In this document: piece by piece, positions 53,108 to 63,205 of the stretch
Layout of the letters: each line of letters opens with the position of its first letter
Position numbering within the stretch: the first letter of the stretch is position 1
Made by a program: the position numbers and the translations under genes
Origin: Occallatibacter riparius
GTDB taxonomy: Bacteria; Acidobacteriota; Terriglobia; Terriglobales; Acidobacteriaceae
Reading direction: 5' to 3'
DNA length: 64,000 nucleotides
NCBI RefSeq assembly: GCF_025264625.1
Contig: NZ_CP093313.1
Span: 2,914,001-2,978,000 of the forward strand
The notes under the pieces: generated by a model
The model's input: the letters and a program-made list of their open reading frames with translations, nothing else
Told to the model about the DNA's origin: nothing
The model's database searches: none

Positions 53108-53398
53108 GCGATTCCTTCATCCTGGCCGGGCGTACGCCGCCAAGTGGGTGCGTTCCGCAGCAGTGCTGGGTTGGGATGGGTCCCTGCTGAATTGTAAAAG
53201 CCGAGGGTAGTTTGTGCCTAGTTTACCGGGTTGGCGTGCAGAAATGCCGTACAGCGCGGGCATTCCGAAAAAGTGCAGAGTTGTCATCTGCGCCCGTCAA
53301 GGCTGAACTTGCTGATCTGTCAGGCGCAATCGTGTTTTGGACGGGGCCGGTTGCGGAAAGTCAACTGATTTGCGCAAGCGGACCTGCGGCTTGCAGCG

Positions 53399-54115
53399 CT
53401 AGGGGCACGAATCGCAGTTCACCGTCACGTTGATATTGGCCGTGGTGCTGATTGCGGGCCTTACATCGGGTGGTGTGGCTGCGTGAAGAGTGTAGGTGTA
53501 CTTGCCGGGCGTCATCGCCAAGCCGGGATTTCCGCCGCAACCTGTCAACCCGGTGGAGAGCCAAAGAGCGGGCGCGACGCTGATGGCGGTGAGGGTGCTG
53601 AGCCGGTATCTGCGGAGGCGCAGGCCCAACAGCCCAAAGCCCAGGAACGCTCCAGCCATGAGCGGCGAGGAGGGGTGCCGCGAGGACTGTGACTTTGCCT
53701 GCATGGCCGAGGTTGGCCCGGGTTGAGCTGTCCACGGCGGATAAAACTCGATGGTTCCGGTGACGGAGCCTCCCGAGGGAACCATGACGTTCTGCGTGGG
53801 GTGATTGCACTGCGCGAGCACGTAATCGGGCAGGAGATTGGGGTTCGGCCCCAGGCAATAGGCGCCTACTTTTCCGGCGAAACCATTGGTGGATTTCACG
53901 GTGAACGTTGTGGATGCGGTGCCTTGACCGGAGATCTTCACGTCGGTTCCGGTAATGGTGAAGGATGGCGTGGCTGCTGAGATTGGCGGAGAGGCAAGCG
54001 ATAGCGCTAAGAATGCAAATACCAAGAGTCTTCCTGAGGAGATGACCACCGTTAGAGCTCCAGGGTTGAAGCGAAGTTTAATTCTGGGGCTTAGACGCGG
54101 CGGCGACGGCAACAT
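53399..54115 (-). CDS. Exported hypothetical protein with Cys-rich C-terminus
   Basis: 238 residues from the ATG at 54115. A signal-like segment (LLVFAFLALSLASPPISAA, residues ~30-48) is followed by a beta-rich domain (SFTITGTDVKISGQGTASTTFTVKSTNGFAGKVGAYCLG) and a hydrophobic stretch in the middle (MAGAFLGFGLLGLRLRRY), then N-x-T-x-V-N-C-D-S-C-P at the C-terminus. The hydrophobic segment near residue 152 may be a second membrane anchor. No family is recognised. The upstream part of the open frame lacks conserved sequence and was not included; a shorter start inside the signal region (GTG, residue 23) is possible. It is divergent from the gene at 54164. Confidence 0.65.
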   Translation of the reverse strand: MLPSPPRLSPRIKLRFNPGALTVVISSGRLLVFAFLALSLASPPISAATPSFTITGTDVKISGQGTASTTFTVKSTNGFAGKVGAYCLGPNPNLLPDYVLAQCNHPTQNVMVPSGGSVTGTIEFYPPWTAQPGPTSAMQAKSQSSRHPSSPLMAGAFLGFGLLGLRLRRYRLSTLTAISVAPALWLSTGLTGCGGNPGLAMTPGKYTYTLHAATPPDVRPAISTTANINVTVNCDSCP

Positions 54116-54163
54116 CACTAGTGAAAGGCTGATACACTGCGGACCAAAACGAGGAGCGATTGC

Positions 54164-54799
54164 ATGGCAGGCGAGAGCATGAACCCGAAGGTCGACGCAT
54201 ACATTGAGAAGGCGAAGCCGTTTGCGCAGCCGATTCTCGAACACTTGCGCAAGCTGATGCACAAGGGCTGTCCCGATGTGGAAGAGGCCATCAAGTGGAG
54301 CATGCCGTTCTTTGTCTACAAGGGCGCGATTCTGGCCAACATGGCAGCCTTCAAGGAGCACTGCAGCTTCGGCTTCTGGGGTAAGGAGATTGCGGCGGTA
54401 CTGGCGGAGGCGGGCGTCGTGAGCGGCGAGGGCATGGGTACGCTGGGCCGCATCGCGAGCGTGAAGGACCTTCCATCAGACAAGCAGATGCTGGGATGGA
54501 TTCGGCAGGCAGCCAGTTTTGTCGATGATGGGACGTATACGAGCCCGATGGCGGGACGCAACAAGGTGGTAAAGGCACCGAAGGCGCAGGTGGAGATGGG
54601 ACCGGAGTTTGCCGCGGCGCTCAAGAAGAACAAGGGCGCCGCGAAGGTCTTTGAGGCCTTCAGCCCGAGTTGCAAGCGGGAGTACATCGAGTGGATTGCC
54701 GATGCCAAGCGCGAAGAGACGCGGGATAAGCGGATTGCGCAGGCGGTGGAGTGGATCGCGGAAGGCAAGCAGCGGAACTGGAAATATCAGAATTGCTGA
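54164..54799 (+). CDS. YdeI/OmpD-associated and DUF1801-like protein
   Basis: 211 residues. The N-terminal ~110 residues (DAYIEKAKPFAQPILEHLRKLMHKGCPDVEEAIKWSMPFFVYKGAILANMAAFKEHCSFGFW) match the DUF1801/YdhG fold, and the C-terminal half (EFAAALKKNKGAAKVFEAFSPSCKREYIEWIADAKREETRDKRIAQAVEWIAEGKQRNWKY) matches the YdeI/OmpD-associated (bacteriocin-protection-like) domain. The two-part architecture is common. GAGGAG lies 7 nt before the ATG at 54164; an ATG five codons later is less likely. It is divergent from the exported protein at 54115. Function: possibly protection from antimicrobial peptides or stress, not established. Confidence 0.85.
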   Translation: MAGESMNPKVDAYIEKAKPFAQPILEHLRKLMHKGCPDVEEAIKWSMPFFVYKGAILANMAAFKEHCSFGFWGKEIAAVLAEAGVVSGEGMGTLGRIASVKDLPSDKQMLGWIRQAASFVDDGTYTSPMAGRNKVVKAPKAQVEMGPEFAAALKKNKGAAKVFEAFSPSCKREYIEWIADAKREETRDKRIAQAVEWIAEGKQRNWKYQNC

Positions 54800-54839
54800 G
54801 GGCGCCTGCGGTGCGGCGGATTGCCGCTCAGCCGAGGCG

Positions 54840-55457
54840 CTAGGAGCATGCGTTGTGTGTTCCCGCCAAGCTGTTCTGCCTGGCTGCCCGGACCTTTGCA
54901 TCCGGCTCTACGCAGACGTGATCACCGGGGAAGGCTTCCCTCCACACGTATCCCTGCAGACAAGTGTCGGCCCCATAAGCGCCTCCGCCGGGGCTGCGCC
55001 GCGAGGCACCTAGCGCATTTTCGTTTTGACTCTGCTCGCGCACGGCGGGGGTCACGCACACGTGATCGGAAGGGCCGGCTTCGCGCCAGACATAGCCCTG
55101 TTTGCAGGTGTCCGCAACAGATGTGCAGTTCTCTGTTGTTCCGTTGTTTGAGGGCGTCCGTGCGGGCTTTTGGCCGCTGGTCTTTTCAGCAGCTTCAACC
55201 CCTGTCATCTGGCCTCCGTCTCGAGCGGCCTGCGAGGTGTCAGCAGGTGACCGTTTCTGGGCATGTCCCACGTGCATTGACAAACCGGCGATTAACAATA
55301 CGGGACCGATGAGCCCTGCTGCGATCCGCCCGTGCTTGCCAGCCTTGATCTTGTCGGAGATGTTTCCTGCGATGGCCAGGAGCAAGAGGAGGAGACCACC
55401 GGCTATCAAGAGGGTGTCGGGTCTGGCCTTCAGCAGTTCAGACAGGAATTCTTCCAT
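54840..55457 (-). CDS. Membrane-anchored protein with duplicated C-x(n)-GYVWREA...DHVCV repeats
   Basis: 205 residues from the ATG at 55457, preceded by AAGGAG 9 nt upstream. Two hydrophobic segments (LLIAGGLLLLLLAIAGN and IAAGLIGPVLLIAGLSM) at about residues 15-33 and 44-60 are followed by a polar linker and two copies of T-C-(K/L)-Q-G-Y-V-W-R-E-A-x-P-x-D-H-V-C-V-(T/E)-P, each with a Cys pair likely to form a disulfide. Such motifs occur in secreted or surface proteins of soil bacteria; their role is not known to me. Residues between the repeats contain many Ser/Asn. Confidence 0.75.
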   Translation of the reverse strand: MEEFLSELLKARPDTLLIAGGLLLLLLAIAGNISDKIKAGKHGRIAAGLIGPVLLIAGLSMHVGHAQKRSPADTSQAARDGGQMTGVEAAEKTSGQKPARTPSNNGTTENCTSVADTCKQGYVWREAGPSDHVCVTPAVREQSQNENALGASRRSPGGGAYGADTCLQGYVWREAFPGDHVCVEPDAKVRAARQNSLAGTHNACS

Positions 55458-55645
55458 TTGTGAACACTCCTTCCTCTGCGGGCCCGCGAAACTGAAGGGA
55501 ACAAGGGAAAAAGCGAGATCGGGGATGGGATGTGCGCGATCAGCGCCGGTGTTCATCCCAGGAAAACGCTGCCTAATATAAGCATGAATAACCACTCGAT
55601 TACCAACAATATGTGGCACTGAGCGGGGATGTGTGGCAGTTTCGA

Positions 55646-55681
55646 AAGAGAAAACGGGTGGGCGCTATCGCTCCCACCCGT
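55646..55681 (-). terminator. Terminator after the M13 peptidase gene
   Basis: ACGGGTGGG pairs perfectly with CCCACCCGT around a 10-nt loop; on the minus strand TTTTCTCTTTC follows. It lies 13 bp past the peptidase stop at 55694. Confidence 0.9.
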
Positions 55682-55693
55682 AGTTGAAACTGG

Positions 55694-57775
55694 CTACCAG
55701 ACCCGGCAGGCGTTCTCCGGATACATTGGCTGACCCTTCTTGCAGTTCCAGGCCTTGGCGAATCCGTCGAAGTTCTGCACGCTGCCGTTGGTGCGCCACT
55801 TGCCCGGCGAGTGCGGATCGGTCAGCGCAAGCTGGCGGGCTGACTGCTCGGTCTGGTTGGAGCACCACACCTGCGCAAAGCCGATGAAGAAGCGCTGCGC
55901 CTCGGTGTAGCCGTCGATCTTGTCGTCGATGGACTTGCCGTCCTGCGCGAGCGTATCGAGCAGGGCCATGTAGGCGATGCGGAGGCCGCCGTTGTCGGCG
56001 GTGTTCTCGCCCAGGGTGAGCTTGCCGTTGAGATTCTGTGCGGCTATGCCGTCGTGCGCGGGCGCCGTCTCAAAGCCGTTGTACTCCTTGACTTCGCAAT
56101 CGGTGCGCTCGTTGAACTTTTGGCGATCGTCGGCGGTCTGCCACTCGCGCAGGTTGCCGTGGCCATCGTACTTTGAGCCCTGGTCGTCGAAGCCGTGTGT
56201 CATTTCGTGTCCGATGACCACGCCGATGCCGCCGAAGTTGACGGCCGGATCGATGTTGGGATCGAAGAACGGTGGCTGCAGAATGCCGGCGGGGAAGTTG
56301 ATGTCGTTGTTCGACGGGCTGTAGTAGGCGTTGACGGTGGGAGGAGTCATGCCCCACTCCTTCTCGTCGACGGGCTTGCCCAGCTTGTTCAGGTTGTAGT
56401 TGCGGTCGAACACATCGGTGCGGCGCGCGTTGCCGAGCGCGTCGTCGCGCTTTACTGTCAGGGCTGAATAATCACGCCATTTCTCGGGGTAGCCGATCTT
56501 GTTGCGATAAAGCTCGAGCTTGGCCTCGGCGGCCTTCTTGGTCTCGTCGCTCATCCAGGGCAGCGTTTTGATGTCGTCGGCCAGAGCTTTGTCGAGAGCG
56601 GCCACCAGCTTATCCATGCTGGCCTTGGCCTTGGGCGGGAAGTTCTCCTTGACCCAGTCCTGGCCAACGGCTTCGCCGAGCGCGCGGTCGGTCTGCGCGG
56701 TGCACTGCTTCCAGCGCGGCGTCTGTTCCTTCTGCCCGGCCAGCGTCTTGCCGAAGAACTCGAAGTTCTCGTCGCGGAAGCTCTTGGGGAGCTCGGACGC
56801 GGTGCTGTGAATGGTGTGCCAGCGCAGATAGCTCTTCCAGGCATCGATGGGCTGTGAGGCGATCTGCTCGTTCAGGCCTTTGAAGAAGTCAGGCGTGGCG
56901 ACGTTGAGCGTGTCGAAGTGCCTAACATCGATGTCTTTGAAGTAGACGCTGAAGTCGAAGTCGGGCGTGAGCTTCTGGAAGTCGGCAACGGTGTAGATGT
57001 GGTAGCGCTTCTCGGGGTCGCGCAGGTCGACGCGGGGCGTGGAGACTTTGGCCAGCGCGGTCTCGATGGCGATCACGGCGTCGGCTTCCTTCGCCGCCTG
57101 ATCGGGGGAGTCGCCGGCGAGCGTGAACATCTTGGTCACGTGCGCGCGGTACTGGTCGCGGATGGTGTTGAAGCGCTTGTTGTCGACCAGGTAGTAGTCG
57201 CGGTCAGGCAGCGAGAGGCCGGCCTGCATCACGCCCGCAATCTGCTTCGTCGAGTCCTTCTGGTCCTGCTGCACGCCAAAGCGGAACAGCGGCACGCCGT
57301 CGCCCTGCTTCTCAAGCGCGCTTACAACCGTGGCGATGTCCTTCGTGGACTTCAGCGCAGCGATTTGGTCGAGCGGCGACTTCAGCGGCTCAATGCCTTT
57401 CTGATCGATGAGGTCGGTGTTCATGCAGGCGGCGTAGTAGTCGCCGTATTTCTTCTGCAGCGGCGTTTTGGGATTGTTGGCAGCGGCGTCGAGTTCCTTC
57501 CAGAGCAGGTAACGGTTGCGCTCGGCCAGCATGTTGAAGCTGCCCCAGCGCACCTGGTCTGCGGGGATGGGATTGTTCTTGATCCAATTGCCGCAGGCGT
57601 ACTGGTAGAAGTCGGTGCAGGGATCGGCTGTTTTGTCGATGGCCGACGCGTCGAAGCTTTTGGTTTCGGCCGGAGGAGCAGGTTTCTCGTCCTGGCTCTG
57701 GGAGGGGGCTTGCGCCTGGGCTACAGCAGTTCCCACGGCCGCCAAAAGCGCGAGCGCAAAAGGAGCAGTCTTCAT
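55694..57775 (-). CDS. M13-family zinc metallopeptidase (neprilysin/PepO type)
   Basis: 693 residues from the ATG at 57775. A signal peptide (FALALLAAVGTAVAQAQ) directs export. The H-E-M-T-H zinc-binding motif is near residue 525 and the third ligand occurs in G-E-N-T-A-D-N-G-G near residue 590, the pattern of the M13 family. N-terminal C-T-D-F-Y-Q-Y-A-C-G-N-W and C-terminal C-R-V-W are also family hallmarks, as is R-T-N-G-x-V-x-N. These periplasmic or surface peptidases cleave small peptides. AAGGA lies 9-10 nt before the ATG. A Met at 57835 is an alternative upstream start without support. Confidence 0.95.
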   Translation of the reverse strand: MKTAPFALALLAAVGTAVAQAQAPSQSQDEKPAPPAETKSFDASAIDKTADPCTDFYQYACGNWIKNNPIPADQVRWGSFNMLAERNRYLLWKELDAAANNPKTPLQKKYGDYYAACMNTDLIDQKGIEPLKSPLDQIAALKSTKDIATVVSALEKQGDGVPLFRFGVQQDQKDSTKQIAGVMQAGLSLPDRDYYLVDNKRFNTIRDQYRAHVTKMFTLAGDSPDQAAKEADAVIAIETALAKVSTPRVDLRDPEKRYHIYTVADFQKLTPDFDFSVYFKDIDVRHFDTLNVATPDFFKGLNEQIASQPIDAWKSYLRWHTIHSTASELPKSFRDENFEFFGKTLAGQKEQTPRWKQCTAQTDRALGEAVGQDWVKENFPPKAKASMDKLVAALDKALADDIKTLPWMSDETKKAAEAKLELYRNKIGYPEKWRDYSALTVKRDDALGNARRTDVFDRNYNLNKLGKPVDEKEWGMTPPTVNAYYSPSNNDINFPAGILQPPFFDPNIDPAVNFGGIGVVIGHEMTHGFDDQGSKYDGHGNLREWQTADDRQKFNERTDCEVKEYNGFETAPAHDGIAAQNLNGKLTLGENTADNGGLRIAYMALLDTLAQDGKSIDDKIDGYTEAQRFFIGFAQVWCSNQTEQSARQLALTDPHSPGKWRTNGSVQNFDGFAKAWNCKKGQPMYPENACRVW

Positions 57776-58029
57776 CTTTTTGAAGTCCTTTTCTATCGAG
57801 ATATCCGAGCAGGCTGCGGCGTGCACGTCCGCCAAACCCGTTAGACGACGGCATCAACGCACGGGCCGACCATCGCCCAAAGCCTACCACCTTAATGAGG
57901 ACGCGTGGATCGTCGGACAGGACGCAATGGCAACCGCTGAAGGTTGGTGTCGCGAACCAGGGCGCGGCGTGGGAGAGAGAGGTCGAGCGGTTTGGTCCGG
58001 TTTATCCGCGGTTTTTGCGCCGTGGCGAG

Positions 58030-58536
58030 TCAGCCCATCCGCTCCTGGTCGCCGGTCTGTCCCTGGTTCGACCTGTGATCGACGCGTAGCGCGGCTAGCT
58101 GAAGGAGAACTATGCGCCTGAGTTCAAACAAAGCGGGGTCGATCGAGTTGGAGTATTGCTTTTCCATGCCGGGAAGCGTTCGGCAAAGGCTGTCTGCATG
58201 CTGGCGAGAAGAGTGCAAGGATGAATCGGCGGGCACGATCTGCCTGTGGGTGGGTTGGTTCAATTCAGTGCTCGCGTTTGATAGTTCAAGCTCTGATGGA
58301 TGGAACCAACCGCACTCCAGTCTTCTGCCGTTCAGCCATTGGCAGCGTGCGCCTGCGGCACTGATCTCGAGAATGGTCATTATGGGGCCGCCTTTTGATC
58401 GGACCCAGTCACCTATTTTCAGGCGTTGTTTTCTCTTTGCGACTCCGTAGCGACGGTCGTAAATCATTTTGAGCCCGACAAAAATTAGGAGTAATAGCTG
58501 TCCGAGAGAGTACGCAGCGTTCGGCGCAATCTCCAT
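58030..58536 (-). CDS. Membrane-anchored YodC/DUF2158-like protein
   Basis: 168 residues from the ATG at 58536. A single N-terminal transmembrane segment (AAYSLGQLLLLIFVGLKMIYD, residues ~8-28) is followed by a domain resembling YodC/DUF2158: L-K-I-G-D-W-V-R-S-K-G-G-P-I-M-T-I-L-E ... A-R-C-Q-W-L-N-G-R-R-L-E-C-G-W-F-H-P-S-E-L (residues ~40-90). The C-terminal ~75 residues are polar and unlike any family I know. DUF2158 proteins are usually short soluble proteins; the N-terminal anchor here is an addition. Upstream start codons reach 58659 but lack conserved sequence. No function is known for the domain. Confidence 0.72.
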   Translation of the reverse strand: MEIAPNAAYSLGQLLLLIFVGLKMIYDRRYGVAKRKQRLKIGDWVRSKGGPIMTILEISAAGARCQWLNGRRLECGWFHPSELELSNASTELNQPTHRQIVPADSSLHSSRQHADSLCRTLPGMEKQYSNSIDPALFELRRIVLLQLAALRVDHRSNQGQTGDQERMG

Positions 58537-58625
58537 TCCACTTGTGTGCCATGAGAGCCGGACTCGAGGTAACTCCGGGATGTGTGACGTTCCGGTTTGA
58601 TAGCCTGCATCGTTGGTGCTATTTC

Positions 58626-58647
58626 CGAGGGTGGTTCCCCTCGTTTT
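58626..58647 (+). terminator. Terminator-like hairpin, first of two
   Basis: CGAGGG pairs with CCCTCG around a 6-nt loop, followed by TTTT. No plus-strand gene precedes it. Confidence 0.5.
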
Positions 58648-58668
58648 AATGTGGATCATTCAGTCGGG

Positions 58669-58768
58669 CCTCGTGGGGTGTCTCGTGCCGGGTTCTGGGG
58701 GAGGGCACGGCGTGGGCACCACGAGGTAACTGAACGAGGTGCAGCGAAAGCTGCGCCTCGCTGTTTTT
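58669..58768 (+). ncRNA. Candidate structured RNA ending in a terminator
   Basis: Nested stems CCTCGTGG/CCACGAGG and CGTGCC/GGCACG, then an 11-bp GAAA-capped hairpin (58735-58760) followed by CTGTTTTT. The layout fits a small RNA or a leader attenuator of the amidohydrolase. No known family is recognised by eye. Confidence 0.4.
58735..58768 (+). terminator. Strong terminator-like hairpin, second of two
   Basis: CGAGGTGCAGC pairs with GCTGCGCCTCG (one wobble) around a GAAA tetraloop, then CTGTTTTT. It lies 90 bp before the amidohydrolase start. Confidence 0.75.
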
Positions 58769-58857
58769 GGGGGCAGGAATGCGGCGACAGGTCAATGCCG
58801 TTTGTTACACTCCGTTTGCGACTTCCCAACCCATTCCTCGCTTTCGGAGACGACCGG

Positions 58858-60177
58858 ATGAGCATTCTGCGCACACCTGCGACAGTTCTTTTGGTGACAG
58901 CCCTTGCCGCCACGACGCCCCTTAGCATGCGGGGTCAGGCCGCGGCTGCCAAACGTACGCTGGTGCGGGCCGGCCACGTGCTCGATGTGAAGACCGGCAA
59001 ACTGAGCGATGCGCAGACCATTGTGGTGGTCGGCGACACGATTCTGTCGATCAGGCCGAGCGCCTCCGAAACGCAGCAGCCCGGCGATACGGTGATCGAC
59101 CTGGGCGGAATGACGGTGATGCCGGGGATGATCGACGTGCATACGCACTTGACCGGCAATCCCGACTTCGACACGTATCACGAGCTGACTTCGACCAACG
59201 CGAAGGAGGCCATCAACGGCGTGGTGAATGCGAGGACTACGCTGCTGGCGGGATTTACGACGGTTCGCAACGTGGGCGCGGGGGGCTTTACCGATGTGGA
59301 CCTGCGCGACGCGATCAATGGCGGGCAGGTGCCGGGTCCGCACATGCTGGTGAGCGGCCCGCCGCTGGGGATCACCGGCGGCCACTGCGACGACAATCTG
59401 CTGCCAATTGAGTATCACCAGGTGGGCGACGGCGTTGCCGACGGCATCGCCGAGGTGCAGCACAAGGTAAGGCAGAACATCAAGTATGGTGCGGACCTGA
59501 TCAAGATTTGCGCCACTGGCGGCGTGCTCTCGAAGGGCGACGATCCGCAGGCTTCGCAGTACACGCTGGAAGAGATGCAGGCAATTGTTGCCGATGCACA
59601 CCGGCTGGGCCGCAAGGTCGCGGCGCACGCGCATGGGGCGCAGGGAATTCTGTGGGCTGCGAAGGCAGGCGTGGATTCGATCGAGCACGGCAGCTACATC
59701 GACGACGCGGCTATTGCGGAGATGAAGAAGGATGGCACGTACCTGGTGCCGACGCTCTACCTGGAAGACTGGATGATCGAGAAGGGCAAGCTGCCGGCGT
59801 TCTATCACCAGAAGATGCTGGACGTGAGCGCAGTGGCGAAGGCGAATATCAAGCGCGCCATGCAGGCAGGCGTGAAGATTGCATTGGGGACGGACTCGGC
59901 GGTGTATCCGCACGGGCTGAACGCACATGAGCTGGATGTCTATGTGAACCAGCTCGGCATGACTCCGCTGGCTGCGCTGCAGTCGACCACGATCAACGCG
60001 GCTGACCTGATGGGCCTGACTGCGAAGACCGGCACATTGGAGCCGGGCAAATGGGCCGACATCATCGCCATCGAGAAGAATCCGGTGGACGACGTGCGCG
60101 TGCTGCAGGATGTGAAGTTCGTGATGAAGGCAGGCGTGGTCTACAAGGGGCAGGGGTCGGTGCTGGAAGGCAAGTGA
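58858..60177 (+). CDS. Exported amidohydrolase
   Basis: 439 residues from the ATG at 58858, preceded by CGGAGA 8 nt upstream. A signal peptide (ATVLLVTALAATTPLSMRGQ) is followed by an amidohydrolase metal site: D-V-H-T-H-L near residues 93-97, the Lys-type bridging region in A-D-L-I-K-I-C-A-T-G-G, A-H-A-H-G near residue 258, and G-T-D-S-A-V near residue 345 with the catalytic Asp. Members include Xaa-Pro dipeptidase-like and imidazolonepropionase-like enzymes; the substrate here is unclear. Export suggests a peptide or amide in the periplasm. Structured RNA precedes the gene, which may mean attenuation control. Confidence 0.92.
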   Translation: MSILRTPATVLLVTALAATTPLSMRGQAAAAKRTLVRAGHVLDVKTGKLSDAQTIVVVGDTILSIRPSASETQQPGDTVIDLGGMTVMPGMIDVHTHLTGNPDFDTYHELTSTNAKEAINGVVNARTTLLAGFTTVRNVGAGGFTDVDLRDAINGGQVPGPHMLVSGPPLGITGGHCDDNLLPIEYHQVGDGVADGIAEVQHKVRQNIKYGADLIKICATGGVLSKGDDPQASQYTLEEMQAIVADAHRLGRKVAAHAHGAQGILWAAKAGVDSIEHGSYIDDAAIAEMKKDGTYLVPTLYLEDWMIEKGKLPAFYHQKMLDVSAVAKANIKRAMQAGVKIALGTDSAVYPHGLNAHELDVYVNQLGMTPLAALQSTTINAADLMGLTAKTGTLEPGKWADIIAIEKNPVDDVRVLQDVKFVMKAGVVYKGQGSVLEGK

Positions 60178-60180
60178 AGC

Positions 60181-60215
60181 AGTTCATAGTTCACAGTTCG
60201 TAGTTCACAGCGCGA
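60181..60215 (+). repeat. Heptamer array (AGTTCAT units)
   Basis: AGTTCAT, AGTTCAC, AGTTCGT, AGTTCAC, AGCGCGA just after the amidohydrolase stop and before the guaA promoter region. Confidence 0.8.
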
Positions 60216-60268
60216 GTACGAACAGGGTGTGCGGGCGGTTTTGCTGCCGCGGCTGCGGCGGCGCACGA

Positions 60269-60274
60269 TAGAAT
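60269..60274 (+). promoter_or_regulatory. Candidate -10 box for guaA
   Basis: TAGAAT ends 5 nt before the GTG at 60280, without a Shine-Dalgarno. It fits a near-leaderless start. Confidence 0.4.
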
Positions 60275-60279
60275 GAAAC

Positions 60280-61830
<1,551 letters not shown>

Positions 61831-61879
61831 CTGGCGCTACAGGCGGGCGCGCCTTCGGCGGGACCTGCCGTCCAAGCAG

Positions 61880-61898
61880 CTGCGCCTTCGGCGCCATT
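61880..61898 (+). repeat. Palindromic repeat CTGCGCCTTCGGCGCCATT, copy 2
   Basis: Identical in 19 bp to 42654-42672, lying just past guaA. Both copies follow the stop codon of a plus-strand gene. Confidence 0.7.
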
Positions 61899-62057
61899 TG
61901 TGGAAAGGCGATGCTTGCAGGATCGCCTGTGCCTGCTGCGTCAGGCGTAGTTGATCGACGAGATGTGCAGTGACGTGCTTCGCGACTCTGGAAGATTAAT
62001 CCCATGCTGAGAGCCCGTGACGAGTTACGGGGCTGCGGCGCTGATTGAGGTAGAACG

Positions 62058-62861
62058 TCAGACCGTTGTTCCCTTGAGTTTCTCCCGCGTCATGGAGCCA
62101 AGCGCGATGGTGCCGACGGCGATGAGGGCGAGCATGCCGAGCCAGGTGAGGCATGCCAGGTTCCGAATGTGCTGGATATTTGCCTGCACTTCGCGAAGCG
62201 AACGGGCGGCGAGTACGAAGCCGGGCTGAGCGCCGTTGACGCGCTCCACTACAGCAGCGACCCGTACACCATCGGCCGGCCGCCACGTCACGCGTTCCTC
62301 GCCGTGGGTCCGCACGTAGTCGAATATTCCTTTGGGCGGCACAGGTATCTGGCCATTGAGTTGCGCGTTTGAGCTGAGCGCGCGGCCCTGATCGTCATAC
62401 ACGATCAGGAAGGGCGACAGGCTGCGCGTCATGTCCACTAACCCGCCCTTGCTATCCATAGCGCCCTGCTGCAGCCCTGCTGTGATTCCCTGCAATTCGA
62501 GGCGCGCGGCGAGATTCGTCGCCAGTTCGACCTGCGGATCATTGGCGCCGTTGCGGAGCACCTGCTGTGGAATGAGATAGAGGGCCAAGGCGAGCACGCT
62601 GGAAATTCCGGCGAGAACCAAAGCGTTGAACAAGAGGACGGGTCGGGAATACGTTTCACGCAGCATGGCGAAGTGCTCCTTGATCAGCGAAGTCACAAGG
62701 TCCCTGAATACAAGCGGAATCAGCGTGCGGTGGGGGATGGAGTTGTCAGCGAGCGCGTCCCGGAAGGACCGCAGCATCGGGTCGGCATAGTCCTCGCGAA
62801 AGGCGGCCGGATAGAGCCGCAGCGCGCATGCGTAGAAAGTCTCGAGGCGACCGGCGGTCAT
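62058..62861 (-). CDS. Membrane protein paired with PadR regulator
   Basis: 267 residues. It begins with a soluble N-terminal part of ~70 residues (ALRLYPAAFREDYADPMLRSFRDAL), similar to the helical permease-prefix region of acidobacterial MacB-like proteins, then a transmembrane segment (VLLFNALVLAGISSVLALALYLIP), an extracytoplasmic domain of ~130 residues (VYDDQGRALSSNAQLNGQIPVP ... GEERVTWRPADGVRVAAVVERV), and a final membrane segment (LTWLGMLALIAVGTIAL). The extracytoplasmic part has a PAS/Cache-like appearance, so it may sense something. It overlaps the upstream padR gene by 4 bp, so the two are translationally coupled. Confidence 0.75.
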   Translation of the reverse strand: MTAGRLETFYACALRLYPAAFREDYADPMLRSFRDALADNSIPHRTLIPLVFRDLVTSLIKEHFAMLRETYSRPVLLFNALVLAGISSVLALALYLIPQQVLRNGANDPQVELATNLAARLELQGITAGLQQGAMDSKGGLVDMTRSLSPFLIVYDDQGRALSSNAQLNGQIPVPPKGIFDYVRTHGEERVTWRPADGVRVAAVVERVNGAQPGFVLAARSLREVQANIQHIRNLACLTWLGMLALIAVGTIALGSMTREKLKGTTV

Positions 62862-63199
62862 GAGCGGCTCCGGTGCGGCAACAGGCCTTGCGAGCGCGCC
62901 GAGGCGACCGCGGCATCAAGGCGCGCGAGTTCAGCAGCAAGAGCGGTGCGGCCCTGTGCTTTGAGCCGGTAGTAGCGCCGGCGCTCGTCGTCGGACAGGC
63001 CAGACTCCTCCACCAGACCGTCGCGGATGAGGCGGTCGAGCGTACCGTAGAGCGTGCCGGGGCCCATGGCAACGCCGCCACCCTGCGGCGTGCGCGCCTC
63101 CTTCATGATGGCGTAGCCGTGCTTGTCACCTTCAGCGAGGGAGAGCAGGATGGCGAATACGGCGGGCGTGAGCGGGGCGGGTGCTGAAACGCTTCCCAT
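62858..63199 (-). CDS. PadR-family transcriptional regulator
   Basis: 113 residues from the ATG at 63199 (a GTG at 63205 is an alternative). The winged-helix domain of PadR is shown by L-T-P-A-V-F-A-I-L-L-S-L-A-E-G-D-K-H-G-Y-A-I-M-K-E near the start and G-P-G-T-L-Y-G-T-L-D-R-L-I-R-D-G-L-V-E-E in the recognition-helix region, followed by R-R-Y-Y-R-L-K-A-Q-G-R. PadR proteins commonly repress their own operon; a palindrome at 63209-63229 overlapping the TATATT -10 is a likely operator. The start has no Shine-Dalgarno; TATATT lies 6 nt upstream. Overlaps the membrane protein gene by 4 bp. Confidence 0.9.
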   Translation of the reverse strand: MGSVSAPAPLTPAVFAILLSLAEGDKHGYAIMKEARTPQGGGVAMGPGTLYGTLDRLIRDGLVEESGLSDDERRRYYRLKAQGRTALAAELARLDAAVASARSQGLLPHRSRS

Positions 63200-63205
63200 A
63201 GGCAC

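Larger units (their letters stand above)
58537..58857 (+). other. Structured 5' region between the DUF2158 gene and the amidohydrolase
   Basis: 321 bp that includes two terminator-like hairpins (58626-58647 and 58735-58768) and between them a nested stem with outer helix CCTCGTGG/CCACGAGG and inner CGTGCC/GGCACG (58669-58726). It lies upstream of the amidohydrolase on the same strand and could be a small RNA or an attenuator. Confidence 0.55.

Noticed and set aside
57895..58089. 64-residue open frame upstream of the DUF2158 gene
   Set aside because: No ribosome binding site or similarity, and it overlaps the end of the DUF2158 gene on the other strand.
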